Notes: generated by a model from the sequence alone, not told the origin. DNA of 47,633 nucleotides from Nitrospira sp. (GCA_019636945.1 JAHBWO010000012.1:1-47633); one strand, 5' to 3'. Positions 18,134 to 28,392 are shown, numbered from the stretch's first letter. Program-made: numbers and translations.

Positions 18134-20371
18134 ATGACGAAATCTAATCGATATCGATGGATTCCGTTCAACATGGTGGCCGTGACTGCAGTTGCGGGTG
18201 GCATCGTGCTCTTTGGCATCTCGAAGTTTGAGAGTTATCTGGTCGATCGGACCGGACGGGAGTTGCAGTGGGCAGCCATGGAGATTGCCGAAAAAATCGA
18301 CCTGTTGCTCGTTGAGCGCTATGGAGACATGAAGCTTATTCAAGGTATTGTACCGGAGGCGGGGTACGAAGCGCGGGAGAAACACTGGAGCCAGCACTTT
18401 AAGAACATTCAGGAGGCATACCCCATTTATGCCTGGATCGGCTTCGTTGATAAGGCCGGTCGAGTCGTCGCCAGTACGGATCCAGCTGCTGTCGGCAAAG
18501 AAGCCGGGAATGCGAGTGCGGTCGGACCGGTAGACGGCAAACGGGGTATTACAATCCAAGAAATCCAACACGATGACTTGGTGGAGGGACAGTGGACACT
18601 CAGCTTTGCGACACCGGTTACGTTGCATGCGTGGCCTGGTCGTTCCGGCCCCTTTGAGGGAACCCTTGTCACGCGAATCAGGTTCTCGGAGCTCGACGAG
18701 GTGGTGACTCGTTCGCTCCGTGAGGTGAAAAAGAAAATGGAATCCCGGGAAGGCCTGGAATATCAAGTGGTCAACAAACAGGGTCAGGTCCTTATCGGAT
18801 CACGTCATCTGCTAGAAGGGACCACCAATCTGATCAAACTTGGCGTCAAGTCTGCGGAGCGAGCCACTGCCGGAGAAGCAGGATTCATCCTGGAACAGCA
18901 TGCGCGCCGGCCGGTCGAGGTTCTCACAGGCTATGCGCCAATCCCCGAGCAGAAGGATTTCCCGAAGTTGGAGTGGGGCATACTCGTTCAAGTCGATCAT
19001 CAAACCGTGCTTGGGCCGATCCGTTCTCTCATCCAGACCGTTACGTTCTGGGGTATGGCAATCTTCTTTCCCCTGTGGGTCTTGCTCCTCTGGACGATGC
19101 ATCGATTGCGAGCGGAATGGCATCAAACAGAAGCCGCGCAACAAGCGTCACAGGAATTGGTGAATCAAAAACGCACCTTATTGGCCACAGTGGAAGCCTT
19201 TTTCATCCAACTGAACGATGCGACCGTAGTAGCAGAATGGACGAACCAGGCTGAGCGAACCTTTGGAATCACCGCCGATGCAGCGATCGAGAAACCCTTT
19301 GGCGGACTAGCGATCGCGTGGGACTGGCCTATTGTGTCCGAGGCAATCGCGCAGGTAGCGCAGAACCGGGCGGTCGTGCGTCTGAACAAAGTCGTTCTGA
19401 GCAAAGTGGGCGAACGATCACGCTATCTGAAGCTCACATTATCGCCGCTCAAGACGAGCAGTGGCCTGGATATCGTGCTCATGGGGGAAGACATCACGGA
19501 GTATCTGGCGCTCGAGCATGATCTGAGTCAGGCGCAGAAGCTCGAATCGCTGGGGCAATTGGCGGCTGGGGTGGCGCATGAAATCAACACACCCACGCAA
19601 TTCGTCGGTGACAATCTACGATTTTTGTCGGACGCTTTCACCGACATAGGGACCGTGCTAGACCGTCATCACACGTTGTTGACCTCTGCCAAGGCGGGCT
19701 TGCCGCAGCAGGAGGCAATAGAGCGGTGTGAAGAGGAGGCGCGACGGGTGGATCTTGAGTATCTGCAGGAAGAAGTACCCAAGGCCATCGCGCAATCCTT
19801 CGAAGGCGTTGAACGCATCACGAAGATCGTGCGTGCGATGAAAGAATTCGCCCATCCAGGCGGAGAGGAGGCTGCATATGAGGATCTCAACAAAGCGATC
19901 CAAACAACGGTGGAAGTCTCCCGCAACGAATGGAAGTATGTGGCGGAAATGACCATGGATCTTACGCCCGACCTGCCGCCGGTATTCTGCCAGTTAGGTC
20001 CCATCAATCAGGTAGTGCTCAACATCATTGTCAATGCTGCCCATGCCATAGGAGATGTGGTGAAGGGCACAAAACAGAAGGGGCGGATCACGATTGCCAC
20101 ACGGCCGGTGGGCGACGGGGTGGAGATCCGGATAAGCGATACCGGAGGCGGAATTCCCGAGACGATCCGAGAAAAGATCTTCGATCCGTTCTTTACGACG
20201 AAGCCGGTTGGCAAGGGAACTGGCCAGGGCTTGGCGATTGCCCGATCCGTAGTGGTGGACAAGCATGGCGGAAGAATCAATGTGGAAAGTCAAGTCGACC
20301 AGGGCACAACATTCATCATCCACCTGCCGGTGAAACCAAAGGAAGCGCCATCCCTTCGGGAGGCTGCTTGA
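18134..20371 (+). CDS. Cache-type membrane sensor histidine kinase
   Basis: 745 residues. Membrane segments near 13-30 and 296-318 enclose a ~260-residue extracytoplasmic sensor of double-Cache type ([22 protein letters not shown] is characteristic). A PAS-like domain (about 340-450) leads to a dimerisation helix with H482 in [11 protein letters not shown] and HATPase_c with [18 protein letters not shown] and [17 protein letters not shown] is typical of kinases paired with HDOD/HD receivers. It probably senses a small ligand and phosphorylates the neighbouring receivers. Confidence 0.92.
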   Translation: MTKSNRYRWIPFNMVAVTAVAGGIVLFGISKFESYLVDRTGRELQWAAMEIAEKIDLLLVERYGDMKLIQGIVPEAGYEAREKHWSQHFKNIQEAYPIYAWIGFVDKAGRVVASTDPAAVGKEAGNASAVGPVDGKRGITIQEIQHDDLVEGQWTLSFATPVTLHAWPGRSGPFEGTLVTRIRFSELDEVVTRSLREVKKKMESREGLEYQVVNKQGQVLIGSRHLLEGTTNLIKLGVKSAERATAGEAGFILEQHARRPVEVLTGYAPIPEQKDFPKLEWGILVQVDHQTVLGPIRSLIQTVTFWGMAIFFPLWVLLLWTMHRLRAEWHQTEAAQQASQELVNQKRTLLATVEAFFIQLNDATVVAEWTNQAERTFGITADAAIEKPFGGLAIAWDWPIVSEAIAQVAQNRAVVRLNKVVLSKVGERSRYLKLTLSPLKTSSGLDIVLMGEDITEYLALEHDLSQAQKLESLGQLAAGVAHEINTPTQFVGDNLRFLSDAFTDIGTVLDRHHTLLTSAKAGLPQQEAIERCEEEARRVDLEYLQEEVPKAIAQSFEGVERITKIVRAMKEFAHPGGEEAAYEDLNKAIQTTVEVSRNEWKYVAEMTMDLTPDLPPVFCQLGPINQVVLNIIVNAAHAIGDVVKGTKQKGRITIATRPVGDGVEIRISDTGGGIPETIREKIFDPFFTTKPVGKGTGQGLAIARSVVVDKHGGRINVESQVDQGTTFIIHLPVKPKEAPSLREAA

Positions 20372-20480
20372 CGAAGGCCACATGAGACTTGAGTGTGAAA
20401 CATGCGATTCAAGGCGTGTCGTATCTCAGTTGCAGGAGTCTGCCCTGGATTAACGGGCTAGGCCAGCCAACAATGTGGCG

Positions 20481-21689
20481 ATGATGAAACATATTCTTTT
20501 CGTAGACGATGAGCAGAGGATTCTGGATGGGTTGAAACGTACATTGCGCTCCATGCGCGACGAGTGGAATATGCTCTTTGCGTGTGGAGGCGAGGAGGCG
20601 CTGAGAATTCTCGAACAGTCTGCTATCGATATTGTCATTTCGGATATGCGGATGCCTGGTATGGATGGGGCTCAGTTATTGCTGGAAGTCCAGCGCCGAT
20701 ATCCCCACGTCATCCGAGTCATCTTGTCCGGGCAATCCGATAAGGAGATGGTATTACAATCGATCAGTGCCACGCATCTCTTTCTGTCTAAGCCCTGCGA
20801 AACGAAGCTGCTCCAGGCAACGATTCAGCGAGCATGTGCCTTGCCAGGGGCGCTGAAGAACGACAGTCTTCGAGCGGTAGTAGGACGAATGCAGACCATA
20901 CCGAGCATGCCGAGGCTCTATTCTGAGATCAAGAATTTGGTGGAGTCAGACAATTGGTCGTTGAAGGCTGTGAGCGACCTCGTTGCCCAGGACCCCGGGA
21001 TGACAGCCAAGGTGTTGCAGCTCGTCAATTCCGCATACTTCGGGTTGGCCACGAACGTGTCAACGGTGGAAGAGGCTGTGAATTTTCTTGGGGTGGACAT
21101 TGTTCAGTCTCTTATGCTGACGGCCGATGTGTTCACGCAATTTCCCGGTGACCAGGTGAGCGTTTTCCATATTGACCGCTTGTGGTCGAAAGGGATGATG
21201 ACCGGCCTGTTAGCACGCACTATCGCTAAAGCCGAACGACGGCCGATGGTGGAGGTCGAGCAGGCCTTTATCGGCGGATTGCTTCACGACATAGGCATTC
21301 TCATGCTCGCGGCCGGTTGCGGCGAGCAGTATCGCTCGATGCTCGAAACGGCACGCGTTCAGAAAATGAAGCTCTGGGAGATAGAACAGAGCGAGTTTGG
21401 CGTGACCCACGCTGAAGTCGGCGCATACCTACTGGCACTCTGGGGAATTGGCCCTTCAATCGTAGAGGCCGTCTCACTTCATCATTGCCCGAACGAGTTT
21501 TCGTCAAATGATTTTAGCCCATTGACCGCGGTACATGTGGCTGAGGTGCTACAGCAAGAAGTTGCCGGGCCAGCAATGGAATGCCTATCTTCTTCGTTGG
21601 ATCTAACCTATTTGGAGCGACTCAAGCGGGCTGATAGCGTGCCATATTGGCGAAGTCTTGCTGAGAACACAAGACAGGAGTCAGCATGA
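20481..21689 (+). CDS. response regulator with HDOD output domain
   Basis: About 402 residues. Receiver (1-120; acidic pair DD at 9-10, acceptor D55 in VISDMRMP), then an HDOD domain (about 140-340; MPSMPRLYSEI.. VAQDPGMTAKVLQLVNSAYFGL, GLLHDIG). HDOD proteins lack HD phosphohydrolase activity in most cases and act in signalling and nucleotide-response control. No strong Shine-Dalgarno; a GTG at 20475 is an alternative start. It overlaps the next gene by 4 bp (ATGA), so the two are translationally coupled. Confidence 0.9.
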   Translation: MMKHILFVDDEQRILDGLKRTLRSMRDEWNMLFACGGEEALRILEQSAIDIVISDMRMPGMDGAQLLLEVQRRYPHVIRVILSGQSDKEMVLQSISATHLFLSKPCETKLLQATIQRACALPGALKNDSLRAVVGRMQTIPSMPRLYSEIKNLVESDNWSLKAVSDLVAQDPGMTAKVLQLVNSAYFGLATNVSTVEEAVNFLGVDIVQSLMLTADVFTQFPGDQVSVFHIDRLWSKGMMTGLLARTIAKAERRPMVEVEQAFIGGLLHDIGILMLAAGCGEQYRSMLETARVQKMKLWEIEQSEFGVTHAEVGAYLLALWGIGPSIVEAVSLHHCPNEFSSNDFSPLTAVHVAEVLQQEVAGPAMECLSSSLDLTYLERLKRADSVPYWRSLAENTRQESA

Positions 21690-22876
21690 TGAACGAGCGA
21701 ATTCTATGCGTAGACGATGATGTTAATATTCTCGAGGGATACCGCCGGCAGCTACGCAAGGAGTTTTCACTGGAAATTGCGGTCGGACCGACGGAAGGTT
21801 TGCAGGTCTTGACAACACAAGGTCCGTTTTCAGTGGTGGTATCGGATCTCCAAATGCCAGAAATGAATGGAATTCAGTTCTTGTCGAAGGTGCTGGAACT
21901 ATCCCCCGATACAACGCGTCTGTTGTTGACCGGCAAGGCCGACCTTCAATCGGCTATCGATGCCATAAACCGGGGAAAAATTTTTCGTTTCCTTACGAAG
22001 CCCTGCTCCGCGGAGCAATTGGCAGACGCCCTCACGGCCGGAATATCTCAGTATCGGCTGGTCACGGCTGAACGGGAACTTTTGGAGCAAACGCTTAGCG
22101 GTAGCATCAAGGTCTTATGCGAAATTTTATCGCTAGTGAACCCAGAGGCATTCGGCCGCTCCGCGCGCATCACGAGACTGGTTGAAACGATCGCCAGACA
22201 TATGCAGATAGCGGAATTATGGCCGATCAAGATTGCGGCCCTATTGTCTCAAATTGGCTGCGTCATCCTGCCGGAGGCGGTTTTGAAGAAGGTCTACCGA
22301 GGCGAAACGCTTACTTCTGACGAATCACAATTATACAATCAGCATCCCTATGTTGCCGCTGATCTAGTGGCGAAGATTCCCCGTATGAAGCAGGTCGGAG
22401 ACATCATCCGGCTTCAGGATAAACACTATGACAGTGGGGGTGGACCGGACCGCGATCGTTCTTCCCATCAGGCCCCGTTGGAAGCCAGAATTCTAAAAGT
22501 GGCGCTGGATTTCGACGTCCTTGAATCTGCCGGCAAGACTAGGCTCCAATCGATGAATGAACTTAAAAACAGGACGGGACGGTATGATCCGAACGTCTTG
22601 AAGGCGCTGAATGAAGTCATTGCCGAAAATCCCAAATACGACGTTCAACAGATCAGAGCCTGCCAACTGCGGTTGGGCATGATTTTGGGCGAAGATATTC
22701 TGACCGCTCACGATGTTGTCTTGGCGTCGAAGGGACAGGAGGTGAACGAATCCATCACGTTGCGGATTCAGAACTCCGCGCGGATGAGTGGTGTGAAGGA
22801 GCCCTTTATGGTGCTGGTCTCGGTCAACAACGAATCTGCGAAGACGGATTCGGGAGGGTCACGGAAAGCCGCGTAG
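21686..22876 (+). CDS. response regulator with degenerate HD-GYP-like domain
   Basis: 396 residues. Receiver with acceptor D54 (VVSDLQMP), then an HD-like helical domain (about 135-290). Where an active HD-GYP phosphodiesterase would show HD in AALLHDIG, this has ALLSQIG, and the HHE motif near YDSGGGP reads LQDKH. HPYVAADLVAKIP remains recognisable. It is therefore probably not a cyclic-di-GMP phosphodiesterase but a binding or scaffold output. It is coupled to the HDOD regulator by a 4-bp overlap and ends the signalling operon. Confidence 0.88.
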   Translation: MMNERILCVDDDVNILEGYRRQLRKEFSLEIAVGPTEGLQVLTTQGPFSVVVSDLQMPEMNGIQFLSKVLELSPDTTRLLLTGKADLQSAIDAINRGKIFRFLTKPCSAEQLADALTAGISQYRLVTAERELLEQTLSGSIKVLCEILSLVNPEAFGRSARITRLVETIARHMQIAELWPIKIAALLSQIGCVILPEAVLKKVYRGETLTSDESQLYNQHPYVAADLVAKIPRMKQVGDIIRLQDKHYDSGGGPDRDRSSHQAPLEARILKVALDFDVLESAGKTRLQSMNELKNRTGRYDPNVLKALNEVIAENPKYDVQQIRACQLRLGMILGEDILTAHDVVLASKGQEVNESITLRIQNSARMSGVKEPFMVLVSVNNESAKTDSGGSRKAA

Positions 22877-23310
22877 ATTTCTGTGTTCAACCTGTGGGCG
22901 TGCTCGGCTGTCCGCGGTTGTAGGAGGAAGTGTGCCATGTCCAGGACCGTTGTAGCTGCCATCAGGGCTGGCGCTTGATGTGTTGGGCCGGATTCCAGGG
23001 TATCCATCAGCGACAGCGTTGGAGGAAGAAGACTTCTGGTCTTCCGTCGGCGGAGACTTCACTATTTCGGCCCCCAATACCACATGGGTGACCGACAGCG
23101 CGTACCATGCACCTAGCCAACGAATCCCGCCTGTCTGAGACTGAGTTGCCTTACCATGTCTGGAATATATGGCTCAATGACGAAAGAGTCTAATTAGTTC
23201 GATACCATTTCTTGACCATCTTTTCTGGTCTGGAAATCGAGATTGTTTTCTGGGCCGTGATTCGGGCTTGGGGCGTCCAGAGCTCATAGACTAGCTGGTT
23301 GTACGGATAG
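22877..23310. other. intergenic region, no gene seen
   Basis: About 430 bp between the signalling operon and the TonB-like gene. No coding frame with a ribosome site, no repeat and no strong hairpin. Confidence 0.3.
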
Positions 23311-23766
23311 TCATTCTTTCGCTGAAGGAGCGGTTAGGGTGATATGGGCATCAACATAGGCATGCGAGAGATCGGGCGGAAACGCAGGTAATGGGCTCGC
23401 ATTGAGCACCGCTTGCTTGCCCGCCGCGTCATAGGACTCATTGCCGGACGACTGCTCGATGTTGACCAGGCTGACCGATCCATTCTTATGAAGCCGAAAC
23501 TTCACGACCGTCGCATAGGTCCGGTTCGTGAAATCCAGCGCCGGGGCCTTCCAGACATGACGGATCCGCTGTTGCACAAGCGCCAGATACGCCTTCGCTC
23601 CAGGTGTTGTCCCGTCGGCCATCGCCTTCTGAGGAGTCTGTACTGGTGCTTGTTCGGCTCCGACTCGGGTTCCTTTGTGCGAGCAGCTCACTAACAGGAT
23701 ACAGAGCGCAAACAGTGCCCATTTGATACCCCATTGTCCTTCAACTGTCTGACCGTCGTTGCTCAT
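23311..23766 (-). CDS. TonB/TolA C-terminal domain lipoprotein
   Basis: About 151 residues. A hydrophobic signal with lipobox LLVSC; the C-terminal ~95 residues (YLALVQQRIRHVWKAP.. VVKFRLHKNGSVSLVNIEQSSGNESYDAAGKQAV) match the TonB/TolA C-terminal fold that contacts outer-membrane receptors or Tol-Pal partners. The lipid anchor in place of a membrane helix is unusual for TonB itself and fits TolA-like or Pal-linked proteins. An ATG at 23781 is an alternative start; 23766 has AAGG nearby. A decayed copy of its 3' end lies at 17202. Confidence 0.8.
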   Translation of the reverse strand: MSNDGQTVEGQWGIKWALFALCILLVSCSHKGTRVGAEQAPVQTPQKAMADGTTPGAKAYLALVQQRIRHVWKAPALDFTNRTYATVVKFRLHKNGSVSLVNIEQSSGNESYDAAGKQAVLNASPLPAFPPDLSHAYVDAHITLTAPSAKE

Positions 23767-24331
23767 CGTGCCTTGATCCATTCTTGAGCATACTTGCCGA
23801 GTCGCGTTTGCGTCTTACCATCTAAGGAGTAGGGCAGAAAGCGAGCGGCAGATCGTGTTTCTTGCAGCGCCTGTTATGAGGGGGTGGATCCCCTTTCCAC
23901 AACAAGATGTGAGGCGGCCCGGTTGTTTGTCGCGGCCTGAACGTAAACGACCCGCAGTTTAGGAGAGTCACTTTAGCATCCAGGTCCAGCCTACTCAAGC
24001 TCATTCAAGCCAATCCCATCAAGGCTTTAGGCGGAATCATATTCTTGGATGGAATTGCCTGGAATGTGGGGGAATGAGGTGAGCTTGAGCACAAAATGCG
24101 CACAGTCCGCTATGTAAGACTCCATATGTCTTCCGCAGTCGATGCGCAGAGTGGTCCCTCAGGTAATGACGATTAAGCAGTACAATACCTCGACATCATG
24201 GAGCCTCACTGTGATCGTGACGACACGGTGCATTGGCTCGATTGCCAACGCGCACTCTGAAGTAGGCACAATCACACCACGACCGGACAAGCTTTCGGTC
24301 AATGGGCCAATCTCCGTTCACCCTCTATCTG
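23767..24331. other. intergenic region, no gene seen
   Basis: About 565 bp. Short open frames lack translation signals; no repeat or structured element recognised. Confidence 0.3.
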
Positions 24332-24706
24332 TCATTGCTTAACAGCTCCGTCGCCTTGCCGGACGGTGGGGAATCTTTTAGTTCCAGGGTAATACTTCTG
24401 CCCCCATACGATGATGGCCTCCAATACTGGTTCTAGGCCCTTCCCTTTTTTTGTCAGAAGATATTCATGGCGTGCGGGATTCTGCTGGTAGGCCCGCCTC
24501 GTTACAAGGCCAGCGGCTTCCAGTTTTGCCAGTCTATCTGCAAGGATATTTGACGCGATCCTCTCCGGAGAGGAGAGGAATTCCTGATAACGTCTCTTGC
24601 CCAAGACCAGGTCTCGAATAACCAAGAGGGTCCACTTATCGCCAAGGGTATCCAGCACATTGGTGATCGGGCACTCGGACCGTTTAAATCTCATAGTGGT
24701 GCTCAT
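24332..24706 (-). CDS. HxlR-family transcriptional regulator
   Basis: About 124 residues. The N-terminal Cys of HxlR proteins is present (RSECPITNVLDTLGDKWTLLVIRDL), followed by the winged helix (RYQEFLSSPERIASNILADRLAKLEAAGLV, abridged) and the wing (RHEYLLTKKG). These regulators sense aldehydes or oxidants. It is divergent from the tautomerase gene, and a perfect palindrome lies between them. The exact start is uncertain (GTG at 24733 or ATG at 24694 are possible). Confidence 0.9.
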   Translation of the reverse strand: MSTTMRFKRSECPITNVLDTLGDKWTLLVIRDLVLGKRRYQEFLSSPERIASNILADRLAKLEAAGLVTRRAYQQNPARHEYLLTKKGKGLEPVLEAIIVWGQKYYPGTKRFPTVRQGDGAVKQ

Positions 24707-24777
24707 TCTATCAGGTCCTTCAGTAGGACTCACCTCTCTCTATCATCGAAGGATGAACGAGTCATGGCGCATACCGG

Positions 24778-24812
24778 AGCCTTGTAACTTGCATTTTGCA
24801 AGTTACAAGGCT
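24778..24812. promoter_or_regulatory. palindromic operator, probably for the HxlR regulator
   Basis: A perfect inverted repeat of 16 bp per arm with a 3-bp spacer, centred on TTT, containing GTAACTTGCA/TGCAAGTTAC. HxlR proteins bind GTAAC-type dyads, and the site sits in the intergenic region divergent from the tautomerase gene. It is not followed by a T-run on the relevant strands, so an operator is more likely than a terminator. Confidence 0.65.
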
Positions 24813-25025
24813 ACACTCCCCTTCGATAGAGGGCGCGCCTGTTGGTTGCCTGGTACATGCAATGAGAGTAGCCATTCGGCGAAGCGGTAGGAAGGGAGGG
24901 TGCACGGATGGATCATTGCTCAACAGAATCGACAGGAAACACCTGGATGGGGAGGAGACGAGGGATTTCCATCTTCCAGACAAGCCCAACACTCAACATG
25001 CCCAACGAATGAGGAGGGACGAAAG

Positions 25026-25505
25026 ATGCCACTGTGGAAAGTGTATCACCCGGTCGGAGCGTTCACGGCTGAAGATAAAAAGGCGTTGGCCAAGCGGGTG
25101 ACGGAGGTCTATGCAAGTGTCCCGCTGCCGAAGTTTTATGTGGTGTTCATTTTTGAGGAAATCGCCAAGGACTCCTGTTTTGTCGGGGGCGAACCGCATA
25201 ACAAATTTGTTCGGTTCAAGATCGACCATATTGCAAGGACGCTACCCGGTCCGGTCCTGAGAGAGTGGTGGGTCAGGACACTGGATGAGGTCATTGCACC
25301 GTATGTGAAGGACAGGGGATATGATTGGGAGATCTCCATAGATGAGACACCTGTCGATTTATGGTCTCTGCAAGGGGAACTCGCTCCGCCGTTTGAATCG
25401 GTGGCGGAGAAGCGGTGGGTGAAGGAGAATAAGGCGAGTCCCTATACGGTCGCGGAAAAACTGCCGGTCAATCTCCTCCTCGCTCCAGGCATAGCGGACC
25501 GGTAG
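25026..25505 (+). CDS. tautomerase/cis-CaaD-like family protein
   Basis: 159 residues beginning Met-Pro, with Pro2 as the probable catalytic base once Met is removed. The sequence (PLWKVYHPVGAFTAEDKKALAKRVTEVY, abridged; FYVVFIFEE; GEPHNKFVRFKIDHIART; YDWEISIDETP) fits the tautomerase superfamily of putative oxalocrotonate tautomerases. GAGGAGGG precedes the ATG at 25026. It is probably controlled by the divergent HxlR regulator through the palindrome. The substrate is unknown. Confidence 0.8.
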   Translation: MPLWKVYHPVGAFTAEDKKALAKRVTEVYASVPLPKFYVVFIFEEIAKDSCFVGGEPHNKFVRFKIDHIARTLPGPVLREWWVRTLDEVIAPYVKDRGYDWEISIDETPVDLWSLQGELAPPFESVAEKRWVKENKASPYTVAEKLPVNLLLAPGIADR

Positions 25506-25875
25506 GTTTTGTCTGAGCGGGCCGTGAGCGTGTGCGGAGCGGCGTGAGTCGAAGTCATCGTCGCCTGAATGTGGAGTCATGCCCAAGAGAGATGACGCCC
25601 AACCTGGCAACGTCATCTTTCTTGGGACGCATTTCTGCCTCCAAGGACGCCTCCGCGCTGATGACGCGCCGCGGCTCAGGATCAGCCGGTAGGCTTGGCC
25701 ATTGAACTTAGAGTTCTCTGCAACATCGACACATTCTTGCAGAGACAGCGCAGCCAAGTGTTGAAGAATCAAGGGCGCAAACGAAACGTGATGTGAGTTA
25801 CCGAGTCGTTCGTAGACACGAGGAAGAATCCGAGAAATCCCCACCTATCGAGGTAAGTGAGGAAAGGAGTGCACC
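25506..25875. other. intergenic region with possible gene debris
   Basis: About 370 bp. A minus-strand open frame crosses it, but without a ribosome site and overlapping the tautomerase gene. Some translated segments look protein-like, so a decayed gene is possible, but I cannot name one. Confidence 0.25.
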
Positions 25876-25974
25876 ATGAAACAGATGAAAGCAGTGGAAG
25901 TGAGACAGGCTCGAAGGCCGCTGCAACTCGTAGAGCGGGAAGTCTCTTCAAACACTGCCAGAATCATTGGATGA
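25876..25974 (+). pseudogene. truncated zinc-type alcohol dehydrogenase
   Basis: GGAAAGGAG precedes an ATG opening a 32-codon frame whose start (MKAVEVRQARRPLQLVEREV after three residues) matches the N-terminus of zinc-dependent alcohol dehydrogenases. The homology then stops and a TGA follows. The rest of the gene is missing, replaced by the unrelated 26-kb block, so it is the 5' remnant of a gene that probably accompanied the tautomerase. Confidence 0.6.
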
Positions 25975-26070
25975 AGCAAAGAGGTCGGGCGTCTTTAAGA
26001 AAGCGGAGCGCTCAAGCGCACGGCCGGGCGCCGCTTCGTCGCCTTGCTGCGCCAGCCGGGATAAATTCCA

Positions 26071-28203
26071 TTACTTGCCCGACCCCGGCTTCTTCTCGTC
26101 CTTGTCCGGATCCTCATCGGGCGCCTCGGGTGGCGGGGCGTAGTTTTTCCAGGCGACGCCGTTCGGCGGAAAACTGAACTTGCCTGTGGCGGCGTACACT
26201 TCAGCCCAATACGCCGGATTCTGGAAACCTGCGAAGACGGCGGAGTCCGAGAACGTCTTTTTGGGCGGTACGCCAATGGCGCGCAGGCCTGTCTTGGTGA
26301 TGGCACCATTGCCGGAGGCGCTCAGTTGCCCCTTGAACACTGCGCCAAAGGGTGAAGACACGCCGACCAGATTGAACTGCAAGTCGAAGCTCACATCAGC
26401 TTCGGTCTCCTCATTCTCGAGTTCCGCCGTGTAGTTCCAGCTGCCGTCGTGCCGGCACACGAAGTTCGCCCACAGACACGTGAGTGGCTTCATGCTCGAG
26501 GATTGGTTGCTCATTCGCTTCAGCGGCAATGCCAGGTCGAACGAGCGCACGCCGCCCGTCGGCACCTGCAGCGCGCTCGCACGCGACGTTTGACCGCAGA
26601 CGATCTGCACTGCGTACACGAGCTCCTTGGTGGTCAACGCTCGCCACAGGAAGACTCGCTTGCCGATGGGATCAATCACGCCCTCGCCGATCAGCTCGAC
26701 CCGCGTGGGACTCGGCAACAGAGAGAAGATTTGGATGAAGGCGCCGGGTACGCCTTCGACCAGCACGGAGCGTGCCCCTTCGATGAGTGGATCGACGATG
26801 ATCGGCGCCAGTAGGTGCTCAGGGACGCCTTGTACGATATGGGTATTCGGATTGCGTTTCCATCTGTCGGCTCCGCAACGCAGAGCGATGACCCAGACGC
26901 TCTGATCCTTCACGAGGTACGGCGCGACATAGATGCGCTCCGATCCCCTGATGAACACCTGATCGCTGATGGGACCCGCGCCCGCGCCGACATCGCCGAA
27001 TATCTGCACCCAGGTTCCGGGACGCGCCCGGACACGCACTGCACGGGCGCAGGCGTAAAGCGGCTCCTCAACGTCGGGCGGAAAGTAGACTCCGCCGCCC
27101 ATGGCGACGGGTTGCACAGTCGCTGTGTCGCTCTTAAGGCCGCACTTTTCCTGGACGATGGTGATCGTTGAGCCTGCATTCAGCCTGGTCATGCGAAAGA
27201 CAAAAGTGGTCGTGCCTTCAGGGACCATCGCTCGATACTGTTCGGCCGCGAAGGTGAGCGTAACGATCGCCCCTGGCTCGAGATTGGCGGCGAACACATC
27301 CACCGCGTCGTCGCATGGCGGCAGCAACGCAGGCGTGCCGGGTTTCTTGGACGGCTCCACGTGCACGACGAGCGGATCGGATGCTTCCCAGCGATCGCAA
27401 CCCTTGAGCTGCTGCACGACCTCCAGCTTGTCTCCGGCGGACGCGAGCGGTTTCGTCAGATCGAAACGTAGACGATCGAGATCGAAGATCGCGGTTTCGC
27501 TCGTACCATCGGACGTGCGGCTGATCGTCACATCCGCGCCATCGATGATTCCACCCAGATGCACTGAACGGTCACATCCCCTGGCCGGCGCCGTAAGTAC
27601 GGGTACTGGCAGTTTCGCTCCGTGCGGAGCCGGCAGCTTGTCCACTGAGCAAGTGGTCTCTTTCGGCGTCCCGAGCAACGCGGGGAAGCCAGCCGGCGCC
27701 TGTTGCCACGCGGTCGCCTTGCCGTTGATGGGAATCAGTGCACCGGGCGAAAGCGTCAGACGCGCATCACCGCTTTCGTTGGCGCGCCCACTGGCGATGA
27801 CGGCCGTCGCCGTCTTGACTGTGACGAGGGCGCCTGGCGCGGCGCCGCTGACCCAGAGTGCGCGACCGCATGGGTAGACATGCGAGCGAAATGCGAGCGG
27901 AGCGAGCGCATCGTGGTTCGTCGGCGCCGGTGCGACTAGTGACGCGAGATGGCTGGGAGTCTCGATGCTTGCCTCGACGCCAAGCGTTTGCAGGACAACC
28001 AAGCGATCCGTCGCCTGCAGTTTCTCGCCAGCCAGCAGAGGCAGGCGATCGGAGCCGCCGCCCGCAATCCCCTTCGCAACTGTCCGCACCGAGGGCCCAT
28101 GCGCCGTCACGATGACGGTGGCTCCGGGCAGGCAGCCCTCAACCAGGATGCTGTCGCTCCAGGCGGTGAAGGGTCCACGAAGCAGCGGTGTGCATAGCGC
28201 CAT
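26071..28203 (-). CDS. large hypothetical protein with Ig-like repeats
   Basis: 710 residues without a signal peptide. About six divergent ~95-residue units share the pattern C-x3-V-x-V-x-G-x2-PGA-x-V (for example CGRALWVSGAAPGALVTV, CDRSVHLGGIIDGADVTI, CARAVRVRARPGTWVQIF, ARSVLVEGVPGAFIQIF), as in Ig/big-like beta-sandwich proteins. A distinct C-terminal part (~590-690; SFDLQFNLVG.. GVAWKNYAPP) ends in an acidic/basic tail. The G+C is higher than its neighbours and it interrupts a dehydrogenase gene, so it was probably acquired. Function unknown. Confidence 0.75.
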   Translation of the reverse strand: MALCTPLLRGPFTAWSDSILVEGCLPGATVIVTAHGPSVRTVAKGIAGGGSDRLPLLAGEKLQATDRLVVLQTLGVEASIETPSHLASLVAPAPTNHDALAPLAFRSHVYPCGRALWVSGAAPGALVTVKTATAVIASGRANESGDARLTLSPGALIPINGKATAWQQAPAGFPALLGTPKETTCSVDKLPAPHGAKLPVPVLTAPARGCDRSVHLGGIIDGADVTISRTSDGTSETAIFDLDRLRFDLTKPLASAGDKLEVVQQLKGCDRWEASDPLVVHVEPSKKPGTPALLPPCDDAVDVFAANLEPGAIVTLTFAAEQYRAMVPEGTTTFVFRMTRLNAGSTITIVQEKCGLKSDTATVQPVAMGGGVYFPPDVEEPLYACARAVRVRARPGTWVQIFGDVGAGAGPISDQVFIRGSERIYVAPYLVKDQSVWVIALRCGADRWKRNPNTHIVQGVPEHLLAPIIVDPLIEGARSVLVEGVPGAFIQIFSLLPSPTRVELIGEGVIDPIGKRVFLWRALTTKELVYAVQIVCGQTSRASALQVPTGGVRSFDLALPLKRMSNQSSSMKPLTCLWANFVCRHDGSWNYTAELENEETEADVSFDLQFNLVGVSSPFGAVFKGQLSASGNGAITKTGLRAIGVPPKKTFSDSAVFAGFQNPAYWAEVYAATGKFSFPPNGVAWKNYAPPPEAPDEDPDKDEKKPGSGK

Positions 28204-28392
28204 TGGCTTTTCCCGGTGAACTACGCCGCAAATGGAGAAAGGCGATCGGCGGCTCAGGGTCGATAGCCGCCGGTTGCCTCCGACGGCATCTGTCCGATCG
28301 CGCCTCCGTTTCTCCCCAATCTATATTGCTTGACTCCTGGCTCCTTTTCTTTTCTGGATCCTACTCAGACGCGTAGTAGAAGGGAAAAAGAT

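Noticed and set aside
25359..25844. Minus-strand frame of 161 codons
   Set aside because: Overlaps the better-supported tautomerase gene and has no start signal; parts look protein-like, so it is noted only as possible debris.
27101..27877. Plus-strand frame of 258 codons opposite the Ig-like protein
   Set aside because: Ser/Thr-rich mirror of a high-G+C coding region, without a start signal.
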